Below, one piece after another: positions 35,424-44,841 of a stretch of DNA of 64,000 bases. This DNA comes from Rippkaea orientalis PCC 8801 (GTDB taxonomy: Bacteria > Cyanobacteriota > Cyanobacteriia > Cyanobacteriales > Microcystaceae). Numbering within the stretch: position 1 is the first letter of the stretch; each line of letters begins with the position of its first letter. The stretch is taken from positions 248,001 through 312,000 of the forward strand of contig NC_011726.1 of NCBI RefSeq assembly GCF_000021805.1, given 5' to 3'. Under the pieces are notes generated by a model. It had not been told where the DNA came from. It saw only the letters and a program-made list of their open reading frames with translations, and made no database searches. Both the position numbers and the translations under genes were made by a program.

Positions 35424-37480
35424 TGAAACTTAATCTATTATTGCAATCAAGTTGTAGAAATAAGTTTTTAATACTATTTTTGACTATTTTACTATTGATT
35501 ATTCCTCTTCAATACCACTACTCTCAAGATATAACTAGCAAGTGGTTTATCAGCAAACCGATAGTTTTCAATGCTTACAATTTATTTGACGTAGGTGTCA
35601 CTGATATTAACAATGACAATAATCTTGACATATTTACGACCAACCATAATTCTCTAAATAATTTAATGATTGGTGATGGCAAGGGAAATTTTACTGATGT
35701 AGTTTCTCAGTGGAAGTTTGACCATATTGCCGAATTTCCAGGATTCGCTGATTCAGAAAAAGAACCTAAATTTGAGACTCCCGGATTATATGTATTTTGG
35801 CAGAAGAGAACCTTGATAATCAAAAATTATAAAATGAATAATCCTCAACAATTAGATGGAGAAATCAAAATATTATCAGAGGTTAAGATTGAGAATGATT
35901 CATTAAGTAAAGTAAGTTTCACACAAAACCAGTTATCTAACTCAGAAGTAAAGACACAAATTAATTTTGAACTCGCAAAAGATAGCTGGTTAACAATAAC
36001 TCCTAAAGATCCTATGCAAACTTCTTTACAATTGAATGAAAATATTCCCTTGAAGAATGTTTATGTCGGTCTTCAAAAAGTAAATCCAAAGACTCATAAT
36101 TTAGATTTGAAAATTTTAAGAGATCGCCATAGTATTTCTTGGGCAGACTATAACAGTGATGGAAATATTGATGCCTTTATAACTCGTAGTGGAGGCAGCC
36201 TTAGTTCTAAAGAACGTTTTAGGAAAATTTTTCAGCGTCATCTTTTATCTAATCGAGGTAACTTCTTTGAAGACGTGACTGAAAAATCAGGAATTGTAGA
36301 GACTGCTTGTCGAGCAGTTACAGCAGCATGGGTTGATTTTGATAACAACAACAGTCTTGAACTTTATGTTGTGTGTATTGATGGAACAAGTCGTTTATAT
36401 CAAAAGAACAATAACGGAAAATTTGTTGATATTGCTGTAAAAGTTGGACTAAGTCCATCACAAACTACTCCTGACCAAGCAGGTTGGAATAAAAACGGGC
36501 TTTTTGTTTGGCTTGATACGGATGCAGATGGAGACGTAGATTTATTAAGATCTTATCAAAATTCCTTGAAATTGTATGTTAATGAATTAGGCTTATTTAA
36601 AGAAAAAACAATTACTCCTCACTCTCCGTTAATAGATATCTTTAGCTCAAAGTTTAGCGTTACAGATTATGATTTAGATGGAGACTTAGATATTCTTTTT
36701 GTTTCAGGATATGGAAGCATCTTGTTAAAAAACCTAGATGGAGAGTATGCTTTAACTAATCCGAGTAATATTGGTTTGCCTGATAATCCCTTAATAGCTA
36801 ATTGGGTAGATTATGATAATGATGGTTTCCCAGATGTCCATATGATACCAGGGGGAATTTATCATCAGCTACCTAACCATAATTTTACCAAAGCACATAT
36901 TTTGGATCGTGAATTTATTGGTTTATCATTTCCTCTAGATCCTCAATGTATTTGGTTTGATTTTGATAATTCTGGAACTCAAGACGTGCTCATGACATCT
37001 TTACCTTATCATCATTGGAAATCAGTTTTTTGGAATTTTTCAGTCTCCCCTAATATGAGTTTTATCAATGGTTGGCTTCAGAGAAATTTACATCCTCACA
37101 GTGAGTTTAAAAATCTTAGGGAAGACCGCCTAAAAACGGCTGACCATACAAAAAGTGACTTTGTTTGGCAAGGAAAACTTTATGGTAATATTAACTCTCA
37201 AAATCACTGGCTTCAGATTAAGCTAATAGGTCTGCCTAAAAATCCTCAAGCAATAGGTGCTAAAGTAATTATGGTTACTGATCATGGTCAACTCTTGCAG
37301 CAGGTTGGAGCAATGGAAAACTCTCGTTACTCCCAAGGGTATTCTCCCTTGCATTTTGGTTTAGGAAAGAACAAAAGGCCTAAGCTTATTAAAATTTTTT
37401 GGAATGACGGCAAATTCCAAGAAATTCAACAGCCTGAAGGAGATAAACTATTAATCATTAAACGGGAATCTAACTTGTAA
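35423..37480 (+). CDS. FG-GAP/VCBS repeat protein with ASPIC/UnbV C-terminal domain
   Basis: This 685-residue protein has an N-terminal membrane anchor or signal (FLILFLTILLLIIPLQYHYS). Seven calcium-binding-like loops of D-x-D/N-x-D/N-G-x-x-D type follow, such as VTDINNDNNLDIF, WADYNSDGNIDAF, WLDTDADGDVDLL, VTDYDLDGDLDIL and WVDYDNDGFPDVH, spaced as in an FG-GAP beta-propeller. The C terminus (about 595-680) resembles the ASPIC/UnbV domain: HWLQIKLIGLPKNPQAIGAK and SPLHFGLGKNKRP. It is probably extracytoplasmic and may bind glycan or Ca2+. It overlaps the wzt-like gene, suggesting a role in the same surface polymer. Confidence 0.82.
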   Translation: MKLNLLLQSSCRNKFLILFLTILLLIIPLQYHYSQDITSKWFISKPIVFNAYNLFDVGVTDINNDNNLDIFTTNHNSLNNLMIGDGKGNFTDVVSQWKFDHIAEFPGFADSEKEPKFETPGLYVFWQKRTLIIKNYKMNNPQQLDGEIKILSEVKIENDSLSKVSFTQNQLSNSEVKTQINFELAKDSWLTITPKDPMQTSLQLNENIPLKNVYVGLQKVNPKTHNLDLKILRDRHSISWADYNSDGNIDAFITRSGGSLSSKERFRKIFQRHLLSNRGNFFEDVTEKSGIVETACRAVTAAWVDFDNNNSLELYVVCIDGTSRLYQKNNNGKFVDIAVKVGLSPSQTTPDQAGWNKNGLFVWLDTDADGDVDLLRSYQNSLKLYVNELGLFKEKTITPHSPLIDIFSSKFSVTDYDLDGDLDILFVSGYGSILLKNLDGEYALTNPSNIGLPDNPLIANWVDYDNDGFPDVHMIPGGIYHQLPNHNFTKAHILDREFIGLSFPLDPQCIWFDFDNSGTQDVLMTSLPYHHWKSVFWNFSVSPNMSFINGWLQRNLHPHSEFKNLREDRLKTADHTKSDFVWQGKLYGNINSQNHWLQIKLIGLPKNPQAIGAKVIMVTDHGQLLQQVGAMENSRYSQGYSPLHFGLGKNKRPKLIKIFWNDGKFQEIQQPEGDKLLIIKRESNL

Positions 37481-37499
37481 AATTAGAAAATAATTGTTT

Positions 37500-38342
37500 A
37501 TGAATATTAACTCAAAAACCCTACAATATTTCTTCTGTATTGGCTGTCAAAAAACTGGCACTACTCTTTTAGCAAGAGTTTTGGATCAACATCCTAAGAT
37601 TGCCTGTATATGGGAAAGCTATCTACTTCAACCAGATTCAATAAGTTGTATTGCTAACCCAGAGTCATACAATTGGAAGAGACACGGTTTTGCAGAAGAA
37701 AATGTACTAAAATGGTATAACATTTTATCTAGTAAACCAGGAATTAAAGATCGTATTCTTCAGTATTTAACAGGACGCAATTATTCAATAATTCGCAAGT
37801 TTCGTCAAACAGCATCAAATGTTTTCTCAGACTTTGCTAACCGATGCGGAGCATCAGTCGTTGGAGATAAATGGCCTTGGTATATTGATAATATTGAAAT
37901 TGTACTAAGAGCATTTCCTAATGCAAAGTTTATCTATAATGTGCGAGATCCTAGAAGTCATTGGAACTCTGCACAGAGGTTTAGAGAAAGAAAATTAGGA
38001 GATGCAGTTGTTCATGAAATGTTAAGCAAGGACAAGATAATTTCTCCTTACTTGAATCAGCCTAACTTTATGACTATTCGTTACGAAGATTTGGTAATTA
38101 ATCCAGCAGATACTTGTAAAAAACTTTATGAATTTTTGGGAGTTAATTTTTCAGAAATGTATCTAACCTATGATCCAATCACTGATCCTTATCCAGACAG
38201 ATGGAACTGGATTCCTGAAAGCAAAAACACTTTCAATGTCTATCATACTGTTAAGTGGAAACAACAGATGGAAAAACATGATATTGAAAGAATTAACAAA
38301 TTGGCTCATTGGTTTGTTGAAAAGTATGGATATGAATTATGA
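37500..38342 (+). CDS. Sulfotransferase family protein
   Basis: It transfers sulfate from PAPS to an acceptor, probably a glycan here. The 5'-phosphosulfate loop is CIGCQKTGTTLLARVLDQHP. The 3'-phosphate motif is KFIYNVRDPRSHWNSAQRFR, and FMTIRYEDLVINPADTCKKL is the third conserved block. About 280 residues is normal for the single-domain bacterial enzyme. ATG 37500 is the best start; a TTG at 37494 is also in frame. It lies 19 bp after the ASPIC protein gene, same strand. A sulfated exopolysaccharide would fit a cyanobacterium. Confidence 0.87.
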   Translation: MNINSKTLQYFFCIGCQKTGTTLLARVLDQHPKIACIWESYLLQPDSISCIANPESYNWKRHGFAEENVLKWYNILSSKPGIKDRILQYLTGRNYSIIRKFRQTASNVFSDFANRCGASVVGDKWPWYIDNIEIVLRAFPNAKFIYNVRDPRSHWNSAQRFRERKLGDAVVHEMLSKDKIISPYLNQPNFMTIRYEDLVINPADTCKKLYEFLGVNFSEMYLTYDPITDPYPDRWNWIPESKNTFNVYHTVKWKQQMEKHDIERINKLAHWFVEKYGYEL

Positions 38343-38414
38343 TTGTAATAATGTCTCATATCCACTTGATAAATTCTTTAGTTAAAACAGTAGCAATTTA
38401 AAGTTCAGAAAACC

Positions 38415-39395
38415 ATGAAATGTCTAATCTGCAATCTCACATCACTAAGGTATGTAGGTCAAAATCCATCCTTTAAAAAGGGGAAAATTTATCGATGTAA
38501 ACAATGTCAATTAGCCATGACACATCCTTTGCCAACAGTTAAAGAATTATTAGAGTTTTATCAGTCTGGCTATTATATAAAAACGATAACTAAAGAGGCA
38601 ATAGAACAACGCTTGTTGGCTAGTCAGCAAAGAGCTTCGTCTCAATTTGAATTTATACGTCAGTATCTTCCTGAAAATACAACTTTGGGCAAAGTGTTAG
38701 ATTTAGGTTGTTCTGACGGCTCATTACTATTATTGTTAGATAAACATGGATTTGATGTATGGGGTTATGAACCTGATACTCAAATGGCAGAATTAGCCAA
38801 CAAAAGATTATCAAAAGATCAAGAGAAAGTAAGCAATGATATGTTTCCAGGTAAAGAAGTAGAAAAAAATACTTATGATTTAATTTGCTCCTCACATTTG
38901 TTTGAGCATATAGTAGATCCAATAACTCATCTTGAACAAATTAGAGAGAGTCTAACAGTTAATGGCTTGTTATTTATGGAAATCCCTAATCAATATAGCA
39001 GACTTAAAGATTTTCTTTGTCCTGGTGCTCAAATGTTAGGACATCTTTATTATTACTCTCCTCATAGTATTAAATGTATTCTTGAGAATCATGGATTTAA
39101 AGTGATTTATATTACGACTTGTGGCATAAATATCAAAAATTTTAGAAAACCCTATGGCAAAAGCTCAATAGAAATTCAAATTGATAATCTAATAGTATCT
39201 CTTTTAAAGATAGTTTCAAAGGGACATTTGATTAAAAAACTTTATGACAAAATAGAAAAAAAGGTTTTGCAGTTAAATAAATTATATTTATCTAAAGAAA
39301 CAACGACTCATGAAGTACAATCGCCTTATACTACCTACTGGGAAGGTAATGAACAGGGCAACGCCATTCGTCTCATTGCCAAAAAAATGATATAA
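38415..39395 (+). CDS. SAM-dependent methyltransferase with N-terminal zinc-ribbon-like motif
   Basis: The N terminus has MKCLICNLTSLRYVG then IYRCKQCQLAMTHPLP: two CxxC pairs as in methyltransferases with an N-terminal zinc-binding segment. The Rossmann domain follows with motif I GKVLDLGCSDGSLLLLLD and SSHLFEHIVDPITHLEQIRE, and LFMEIPNQYSRL later. This is the Methyltransf_23-like class common in polysaccharide and O-antigen loci, acting on sugars or glycan ends. It is 326 residues long. It is AT-rich in the same way as its neighbours. Confidence 0.83.
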   Translation: MKCLICNLTSLRYVGQNPSFKKGKIYRCKQCQLAMTHPLPTVKELLEFYQSGYYIKTITKEAIEQRLLASQQRASSQFEFIRQYLPENTTLGKVLDLGCSDGSLLLLLDKHGFDVWGYEPDTQMAELANKRLSKDQEKVSNDMFPGKEVEKNTYDLICSSHLFEHIVDPITHLEQIRESLTVNGLLFMEIPNQYSRLKDFLCPGAQMLGHLYYYSPHSIKCILENHGFKVIYITTCGINIKNFRKPYGKSSIEIQIDNLIVSLLKIVSKGHLIKKLYDKIEKKVLQLNKLYLSKETTTHEVQSPYTTYWEGNEQGNAIRLIAKKMI

Positions 39396-39496
39396 TAGAA
39401 TTTTTATGAAGCATCAAGTTCTACTGGAAAAATGAAGCTAGAGAACTTATATCACTCAAGCAAAAAAACTTTAAATATCGAGGAGTTTCAGCACCA

Positions 39497-40396
39497 ATGA
39501 TAAAAAAAACTATCAAAAATCTACTTCATACAATGGGCTATGATTTGGTTAAGTCTAATTCCATTACAGTTGATAAAAATCAAAAACGATCAGCTAAACC
39601 CATACAACCAATAGACAATATAGCTGACAGTTATCTATATACTAACTACTCAAGTATAGCTTTAGAAGAAAGGAAATTTTATAATATCGGAGCTGGTAAC
39701 TTTTTCCACCCATATTGGACTAATGTTGATTATGGCACTGATTGGTATAAAGAATCTCAAAAAAATCCATTTATTGAATATAATCTTATGAAGTGTGAAC
39801 CCTTACCTTTAGAGGATAACACTGCTGAGATTATCTATACAAGCCACACAATAGAGCATGTTACTAATGAAGCTGTCTTAAATTTGTTTAAAGAAGCTTA
39901 TCGAACTATCAAACCAGGAGGAGGTATTAGAATTGTTTGTCCTGATGCTCGTCTTTTATATGACACAATAGCCACGAATGATTTATCATTTTGGAAGCCA
40001 TATCATGAATGGATTGATTTTAAGGATAAACTCAGTGAAGTCACTGTATTTGACTTTTTTGTTAGAGAACTGGCTACATCTAGATGTAGATTTTATCAAC
40101 AGGGCAATAGTGATAATGTCTTAACCCTAGAGATTCTTAAAGAATTATATGAAAAGTTAGATTATAGGGATTTTTGTGAGCAAGTTTGTTCAGGTTGTTG
40201 CTTCAGAGATCAATTTCCTGGAGATCATATCAACTGGTGGGATGAAAACAAAGTCAAAGATTGTCTTAAGCAAGCTGGTTTTACTAATATCTATATTTCC
40301 AGATATGGACAATCAAAGTTACCCCCTTTAAGAAATACAAATCTTTTTGATAATTCTTTTTTTATGATAGCTTTGTATATTGAAGCTCGCAAATAA
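39497..40396 (+). CDS. SAM-dependent methyltransferase-like protein
   Basis: This 299-residue protein has an N-terminal extension of about 60 residues, then FYNIGAGNFFHPYWTNVDYG, which replaces the classic glycine-rich motif I, followed by PLPLEDNTAEIIYTSHTIEH and LFKEAYRTIKPGGGIRIVCP. These are typical of the predicted SAM methyltransferases in surface polysaccharide clusters. CSGCCFRDQFPGDHINWWDE and FTNIYISRYGQSKLPPLRN form the C-terminal part. The substrate is unknown. It is on the same strand as its neighbours, about 100 bp from each. Confidence 0.78.
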   Translation: MIKKTIKNLLHTMGYDLVKSNSITVDKNQKRSAKPIQPIDNIADSYLYTNYSSIALEERKFYNIGAGNFFHPYWTNVDYGTDWYKESQKNPFIEYNLMKCEPLPLEDNTAEIIYTSHTIEHVTNEAVLNLFKEAYRTIKPGGGIRIVCPDARLLYDTIATNDLSFWKPYHEWIDFKDKLSEVTVFDFFVRELATSRCRFYQQGNSDNVLTLEILKELYEKLDYRDFCEQVCSGCCFRDQFPGDHINWWDENKVKDCLKQAGFTNIYISRYGQSKLPPLRNTNLFDNSFFMIALYIEARK

Positions 40397-40500
40397 ATTA
40401 GGCTTGTTTTTCATTTCCCTTTTTGTTGAAGCAACAAAAACTAACAAATTTCTTTAATTAAACCATGTTTTTGAAACCGAAAATGATGCTCTAATAAATT

Positions 40501-41379
40501 ATGCTAATGAACAATTTGAACATAAGTCAAATGATTAATAGTGATGGTTTTGTCCTTATTAGAGACGTTTTCTCTGGTGAGGAAATTAAAAGATTAAGAA
40601 AAACGGTAAAGACTTACTTTAGAAATAAAGGATTATTAGCCAATTCAGGACTAACTCAACCCAATGCTGCTGTTGAGTTTACTGATATTGGCTGGTTATT
40701 TTATCATCCTAAAATGTTAGCAGTAATGCGTCAATTGCTAGGACAAAAAGACATTATGTTTACCAGTCATTGTGATGTTCATTGTCGAACTTTATCCGCA
40801 TGGCATAAAGATGATGGAATGGGGGTAATGGAAGGAGGGTATTTTGGATTTCCTGCTTATGATCAACAAGACTGTCGTGTTTATAAAGTAGCACTTTATC
40901 TTCAAGATCATGATAATAATACTGGAGGACTAACGGTTAGAAAAGGTTCTCATAAATTCTCGGAAATTCATCAAGGAGAAGAAGTTTATCTAAAAACCAA
41001 AGCTGGTGATATTGTGGTTTTTGATGTAAGATTAAGTCATACTGGTCAACAAGATATTATTCCTTTTCCTTCTTTACAAAAACCTAATTTAATCTTACAA
41101 AAAGCTCTTAATAAGTCTTTAAAAATTCCTCCTAATAAATCTCAAAAATACCTTAAAGATATTTACGATAAGTTATTTGTAGAAAGATTATCTATTTTCT
41201 TTACCTATGGTTTACCGAATGACTATACTAAAGCTTTTGCTATTAATAATATGAAACGTCAATTATGGCAAAATAAAAATACTAATATCTTTCTTTCTCC
41301 AGAAACCAGACAAGCATTTATTAATAATAATGTTCTTCTAGCAGAGGATTATTTTAGCGAACTTATCAATGAAAATTAA
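40501..41379 (+). CDS. Phytanoyl-CoA dioxygenase (PhyH) family protein
   Basis: This is an Fe(II)/2-oxoglutarate oxygenase. GFVLIRDVFSGEEIKRLRKT is the usual start. The iron ligands are in HCRTLSAWHKDDGMGV (His-x-Asp) and DVRLSHTGQQD (distal His), and NTGGLTVRKGSHKFSEI is the conserved central block. At 292 residues it is single-domain. In this location it may hydroxylate a lipid or sugar of the surface polymer, but that is inference. ATG 40501 is used; a second ATG lies at 40507. Its 3' end overlaps the endonuclease V gene by 11 bp. Confidence 0.85.
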   Translation: MLMNNLNISQMINSDGFVLIRDVFSGEEIKRLRKTVKTYFRNKGLLANSGLTQPNAAVEFTDIGWLFYHPKMLAVMRQLLGQKDIMFTSHCDVHCRTLSAWHKDDGMGVMEGGYFGFPAYDQQDCRVYKVALYLQDHDNNTGGLTVRKGSHKFSEIHQGEEVYLKTKAGDIVVFDVRLSHTGQQDIIPFPSLQKPNLILQKALNKSLKIPPNKSQKYLKDIYDKLFVERLSIFFTYGLPNDYTKAFAINNMKRQLWQNKNTNIFLSPETRQAFINNNVLLAEDYFSELINEN

Positions 41380-42058
41380 GGCTACTTTCTCGTGTCCTCA
41401 CTCTCTTGAAGAAGCAAAAACAATTCAAGAAAACCTCAAGAAAAAAGTGATTCTTGAAGATCAATTCTCAGAGGTTAATTATGTTGCTGGTGTTGATGTA
41501 GGTTTTAGAGATAATTATCAACTAACCCAAGCAGCAATAGCTGTCTTATCGTTCCCAAAATTAGAGTTAGTTGAAACCCAAATTGCTTGTCTTCCGACAA
41601 CCTTTCCTTATATTCCAGGTTTCCTATCATTCCGAGAAATTCCCGCCATCTTAAAAGCATTAGAAAAACTTAAAATTCCCCCTAATATTATTTTATGTGA
41701 TGGACAAGGAATCGCCCATCCCCGACGCTTAGGAATTGCTTCCCATTTAGGGGTATTAATTGATCTTCCTACCATTGGAGTTGCTAAATCTTTATTAGTC
41801 GGAAAACATGAAGAAGTTCCCCCCGAAAAAGGCAATTGGCAACCCTTAATAGACAAGGGAGAAATCATTGGGGTTGTCTTGCGATCGCGGACTAATATTA
41901 AACCCATTTATGTCTCTATTGGCCATAAAATTAGTTTACCAACAGCGATTGATTATGTCATGCAATGTCTGACTAAATATCGCTTACCAGAAACCACCCG
42001 ATGGGCAGATAAATTAGCCTCAAATAAAGGAAATATGATAAACTTATCTAAAATCTAA
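41369..42058 (+). CDS. nfi: Endonuclease V (deoxyinosine 3'-endonuclease)
   Basis: It cleaves DNA one nucleotide 3' of deoxyinosine and related lesions. Motifs present are VAGVDVGFRD (catalytic Asp), YIPGFLSFREIPAIL, IILCDGQGIAHPRRLGIASH (catalytic Asp), and IGVAKSLLVG. At 229 residues it has normal length. It overlaps the PhyH gene by 11 bp and precedes the glycosyltransferase by 15 bp, so a DNA-repair gene is embedded in a polysaccharide transcript. This may be positional chance. Confidence 0.93.
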   Translation: MKIKATFSCPHSLEEAKTIQENLKKKVILEDQFSEVNYVAGVDVGFRDNYQLTQAAIAVLSFPKLELVETQIACLPTTFPYIPGFLSFREIPAILKALEKLKIPPNIILCDGQGIAHPRRLGIASHLGVLIDLPTIGVAKSLLVGKHEEVPPEKGNWQPLIDKGEIIGVVLRSRTNIKPIYVSIGHKISLPTAIDYVMQCLTKYRLPETTRWADKLASNKGNMINLSKI

Positions 42059-42073
42059 CTATCTAAAAATACC

Positions 42074-43285
42074 GTGAATATCTTAATGATTTGTGCTACC
42101 TTTCCTTATCCACCAACCAGAGGAGGAACTCAAGGAAGAACCTTTAATTTACTGAAAACCCTTACTCAATACCATAACATAACACTAATTACTCAAAAAG
42201 CTGACGATGTAACCGACGATGAAATAACCCAACTTCAGAGGTATGTTCAAGAATTAGTCATTTTTTCGCGTCCAAAAGAACAAGGTACAGGGGTTTTAGA
42301 AAAAATACAACGCTTTGCTCAATTTGTCTTAGAAGGAACTCCTCCTAATGTTCGTTCTCTCTATTTGTCAGAGATTCAAAATTGGATAGATCAAGCGGTT
42401 AAAACAAAAAAGTTTGATGTTATTACCTGTGAACATAGTGTCAATGAAATCTATATTCGTCCCCAGTGGAAAAAACAGCTAAAAACCATTATTGATATTC
42501 ATAGTTCTGTTTATAAAACCTGTCAAAATCAATTAGAAACGAATACATCAGATCACCCTTTACGCGATCGCCTCTACCTTCCCCTGTTACGTCGCTATGA
42601 ACAGCGTACTTTAGCTAAATTTTCTCAAATTGTTGTCACCACCGATGAAGATGAACGACAGATGCGCGAATTTTCTCGCCAAGCTAATATTACCTTAATT
42701 GCTAATGGTGTTGATTTAGAAACCTTTCCCTATCGTCCTAGAGATCCAGGGGGACATCATCTGATGTTTGTGGGAGGATTAGATTATTTTGTTAACATCG
42801 ATGGGGCAGTTTTTTTTAGTCAAGAAGTTTTCCCTATTTTACAACAAAAATACCCTGATGTTACCTTAACCTTAGTCGGTTCAAAACCAGCACCAGAAGT
42901 ACAAAAATTAACCGAAAATCCGAGTATTAAAGTAACCGGAAGAGTCCCTTCGGTTGCTGAATATTTGCATCAAGCAACGGTAGCTGTTATTCCCTTAAGA
43001 ACAGGGTTTGGAATGAAATTTAAAACCCTTGAAGCAATGGCATCCGGGGTTCCTGTTGTTGCCAGCGATCGCGGTTTAGAAGGGATGTCTGTTGATACTC
43101 CAGATGTTCCTTTAAGGGCATTACGCGCTAATACTATCGATCAATATATTATCACTATTAGCCGACTTTTTGAACAACCTGAATTAAGAGAAGAATTATC
43201 TAAAAATGGACGACAATTCATCGAAGAAAACTATACTTGGGAACGGTTAGGAAAACAGTATGAACAGTTAATAGTTAATAGTTGA
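42074..43285 (+). CDS. Glycosyltransferase family 4 protein
   Basis: This GT-B fold enzyme of 403 residues starts NILMICATFPYPPTRGGTQG, the sugar-acceptor N-terminal motif of GT4 enzymes of the exopolysaccharide type. The C-terminal donor domain has LMFVGGLDYFVNIDGAVFF, VTLTLVGSKPAPEVQKL, IKVTGRVPSVAEYLHQATVA and FGMKFKTLEAMASGVPVVAS, the E-x7-E-like region. The start is GTG 42074. It probably adds a sugar to the surface polymer made by this cluster. It is convergent with the 43328-44467 gene. Confidence 0.88.
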   Translation: MNILMICATFPYPPTRGGTQGRTFNLLKTLTQYHNITLITQKADDVTDDEITQLQRYVQELVIFSRPKEQGTGVLEKIQRFAQFVLEGTPPNVRSLYLSEIQNWIDQAVKTKKFDVITCEHSVNEIYIRPQWKKQLKTIIDIHSSVYKTCQNQLETNTSDHPLRDRLYLPLLRRYEQRTLAKFSQIVVTTDEDERQMREFSRQANITLIANGVDLETFPYRPRDPGGHHLMFVGGLDYFVNIDGAVFFSQEVFPILQQKYPDVTLTLVGSKPAPEVQKLTENPSIKVTGRVPSVAEYLHQATVAVIPLRTGFGMKFKTLEAMASGVPVVASDRGLEGMSVDTPDVPLRALRANTIDQYIITISRLFEQPELREELSKNGRQFIEENYTWERLGKQYEQLIVNS

Positions 43286-43327
43286 GTAGGGGTGGGTTGA
43301 TCTTGCCCGTTCCCTGTTCCCTAAAAT

Positions 43328-44467
43328 TTAGGAATGTAGCGCTAAAAAGGCTAAGCTTCCTAATCCTGAACCTAACAAAAGTCCTGTTTTTAAAGGTAGT
43401 TTACTAGGATTAATGATTAACAATAGGAAAAAGTAGAAATCCATAAAAACTCTCGAGTAATCTAAATAATACCCTAAAATTGTCATACTACTCATAGCAA
43501 ACATGGTACTATAAAGAAGAGTACTCAATTCAATCAATTTATTGTCTTTTTGCCGATAATAAGCAATTATTAATACTGTTGTTAAAATCGCTAAAAGTAA
43601 AATAAATAGATAAGCTTCAAATAAATTCCGACCATTCAATCCCCCCGTAATTAAAGAAACAAATTTTTGATAAATACCCACAAAAGGATAACCAAAATTT
43701 GCCTTGACTCTAACGGCTCCTGGTAAATTCAAAAAACTAATATAAACCGTCCAAAAAATAGGAAGAATTAAAGCCGCAAAAAGATACTTAATCTGTGCCT
43801 TTTTCTTTTGTAAAATGCTGGTTATTAGAAGGGCTAACCAAATTAACAGCAACGTTTCTCGTGTTAAACAAGCCAAAGCGATCGCAATAGCCGTTCCTAG
43901 GGGTTTATCAAAGCGATAACAATAAAAGGCTATAATTAATAATAAACTACTCAATAAATCCGCCGTTCCCAAAGAAAACACCATCCAAACCCCAGGAATA
44001 CATAACGTTAAGAGAGGTTGCCATCGGTTGACTGGATTAGGGTTAAAATAGAGACTGGTAATCCCAACAATGGCAATAATTGATAAACCATTAATAGCCA
44101 CCATCATGTAGGGAATTAACGGACGATAACCGAAACTTAAAACATAACTTAGTAAGGGATAGAAAATACGACGGTAACGGTAAATAGGATGATCCAGACT
44201 ATCAAGAGTAGCAGGGTTGTGCAGAAACGGATCAAAGGCAAGACTGAGAAATTGCTGACCATCATAGCCAATTTCCCCACGATAGATTAGGGTCCTGTTT
44301 GGGTCAAGATAGGGAGAAAGCGGTAAAATTGAACCAATGCGAAAAAACCCTGTAATCTGACCGTGGAACTTGATCAAGTACAAATAAAGGGTAATGGCCA
44401 TTACAACAAGAATAGCAATCAGTAAATTAATAATTTGAGGAGATAACTTAGAGGCAAAACGCTGCAT
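43328..44467 (-). CDS. Polytopic membrane protein, glycosyltransferase-like
   Basis: This 379-residue protein has about nine hydrophobic helices. After the first helix comes a periplasmic loop with YRGEIGYDGQQFLSLAFDPF and DHPIYRYRRIFYPLLSYVLS. That GYDGQxF...YRYRRIxYPLL pattern resembles the AZOBR_p60025-type cell-surface glycopolymer proteins and GT-C enzymes that use lipid-linked sugars (from memory). The loop is rich in Asp and Arg, as in GT-C active sites. It is the last gene of the polysaccharide region. Confidence 0.68.
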   Translation of the reverse strand: MQRFASKLSPQIINLLIAILVVMAITLYLYLIKFHGQITGFFRIGSILPLSPYLDPNRTLIYRGEIGYDGQQFLSLAFDPFLHNPATLDSLDHPIYRYRRIFYPLLSYVLSFGYRPLIPYMMVAINGLSIIAIVGITSLYFNPNPVNRWQPLLTLCIPGVWMVFSLGTADLLSSLLLIIAFYCYRFDKPLGTAIAIALACLTRETLLLIWLALLITSILQKKKAQIKYLFAALILPIFWTVYISFLNLPGAVRVKANFGYPFVGIYQKFVSLITGGLNGRNLFEAYLFILLLAILTTVLIIAYYRQKDNKLIELSTLLYSTMFAMSSMTILGYYLDYSRVFMDFYFFLLLIINPSKLPLKTGLLLGSGLGSLAFLALHS

Positions 44468-44841
44468 AATGGTAGAAAAAATTAATAAGCTGAGACAAAC
44501 ATGGATTGACCCGTCAACAAAGATTCAGAAATTTTTGAGAAGACCGATCCATTTTGTTGTATTTTGAAAGAGGAGAGTTATCTTTTGTGTGAAATTTCCC
44601 TCAATATTTAGGATAACGACCAAAAGTTATTAGTTAAACTAATAGCTATGATACTTTCGACACAAACTTGGGAATATTTAGAAAAGACGGCCAAAACGGG
44701 GAATTGTCTCTTGGAATACCTTAAGGGGATAACTCCCTGCACAATCATAATTCAATGATCGGCCAACAGATTGGGATAATCACCCTGATCAATTCTCCGC
44801 GCTTGCACTTTCATATTGCTAGAATCTAAACAATAACGACT
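44468..44841. other. Intergenic region upstream of the ParA-like operon
   Basis: This gene-free stretch is the shared upstream region of the 43328-44467 membrane gene (minus) and the ParA-like operon (plus). It includes the perfect palindrome at 44628-44644. No other clear element or gene was found. Confidence 0.45.
44628..44644. promoter_or_regulatory. 17-bp perfect palindrome TATTAGTT-A-AACTAATA, candidate operator
   Basis: Both 8-bp arms match exactly around a single central base. It lies about 200 bp upstream of the ParA-like operon, which encodes a winged-helix protein that might bind it. No ligand is known; AT-rich palindromes can arise by chance. Confidence 0.4.
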
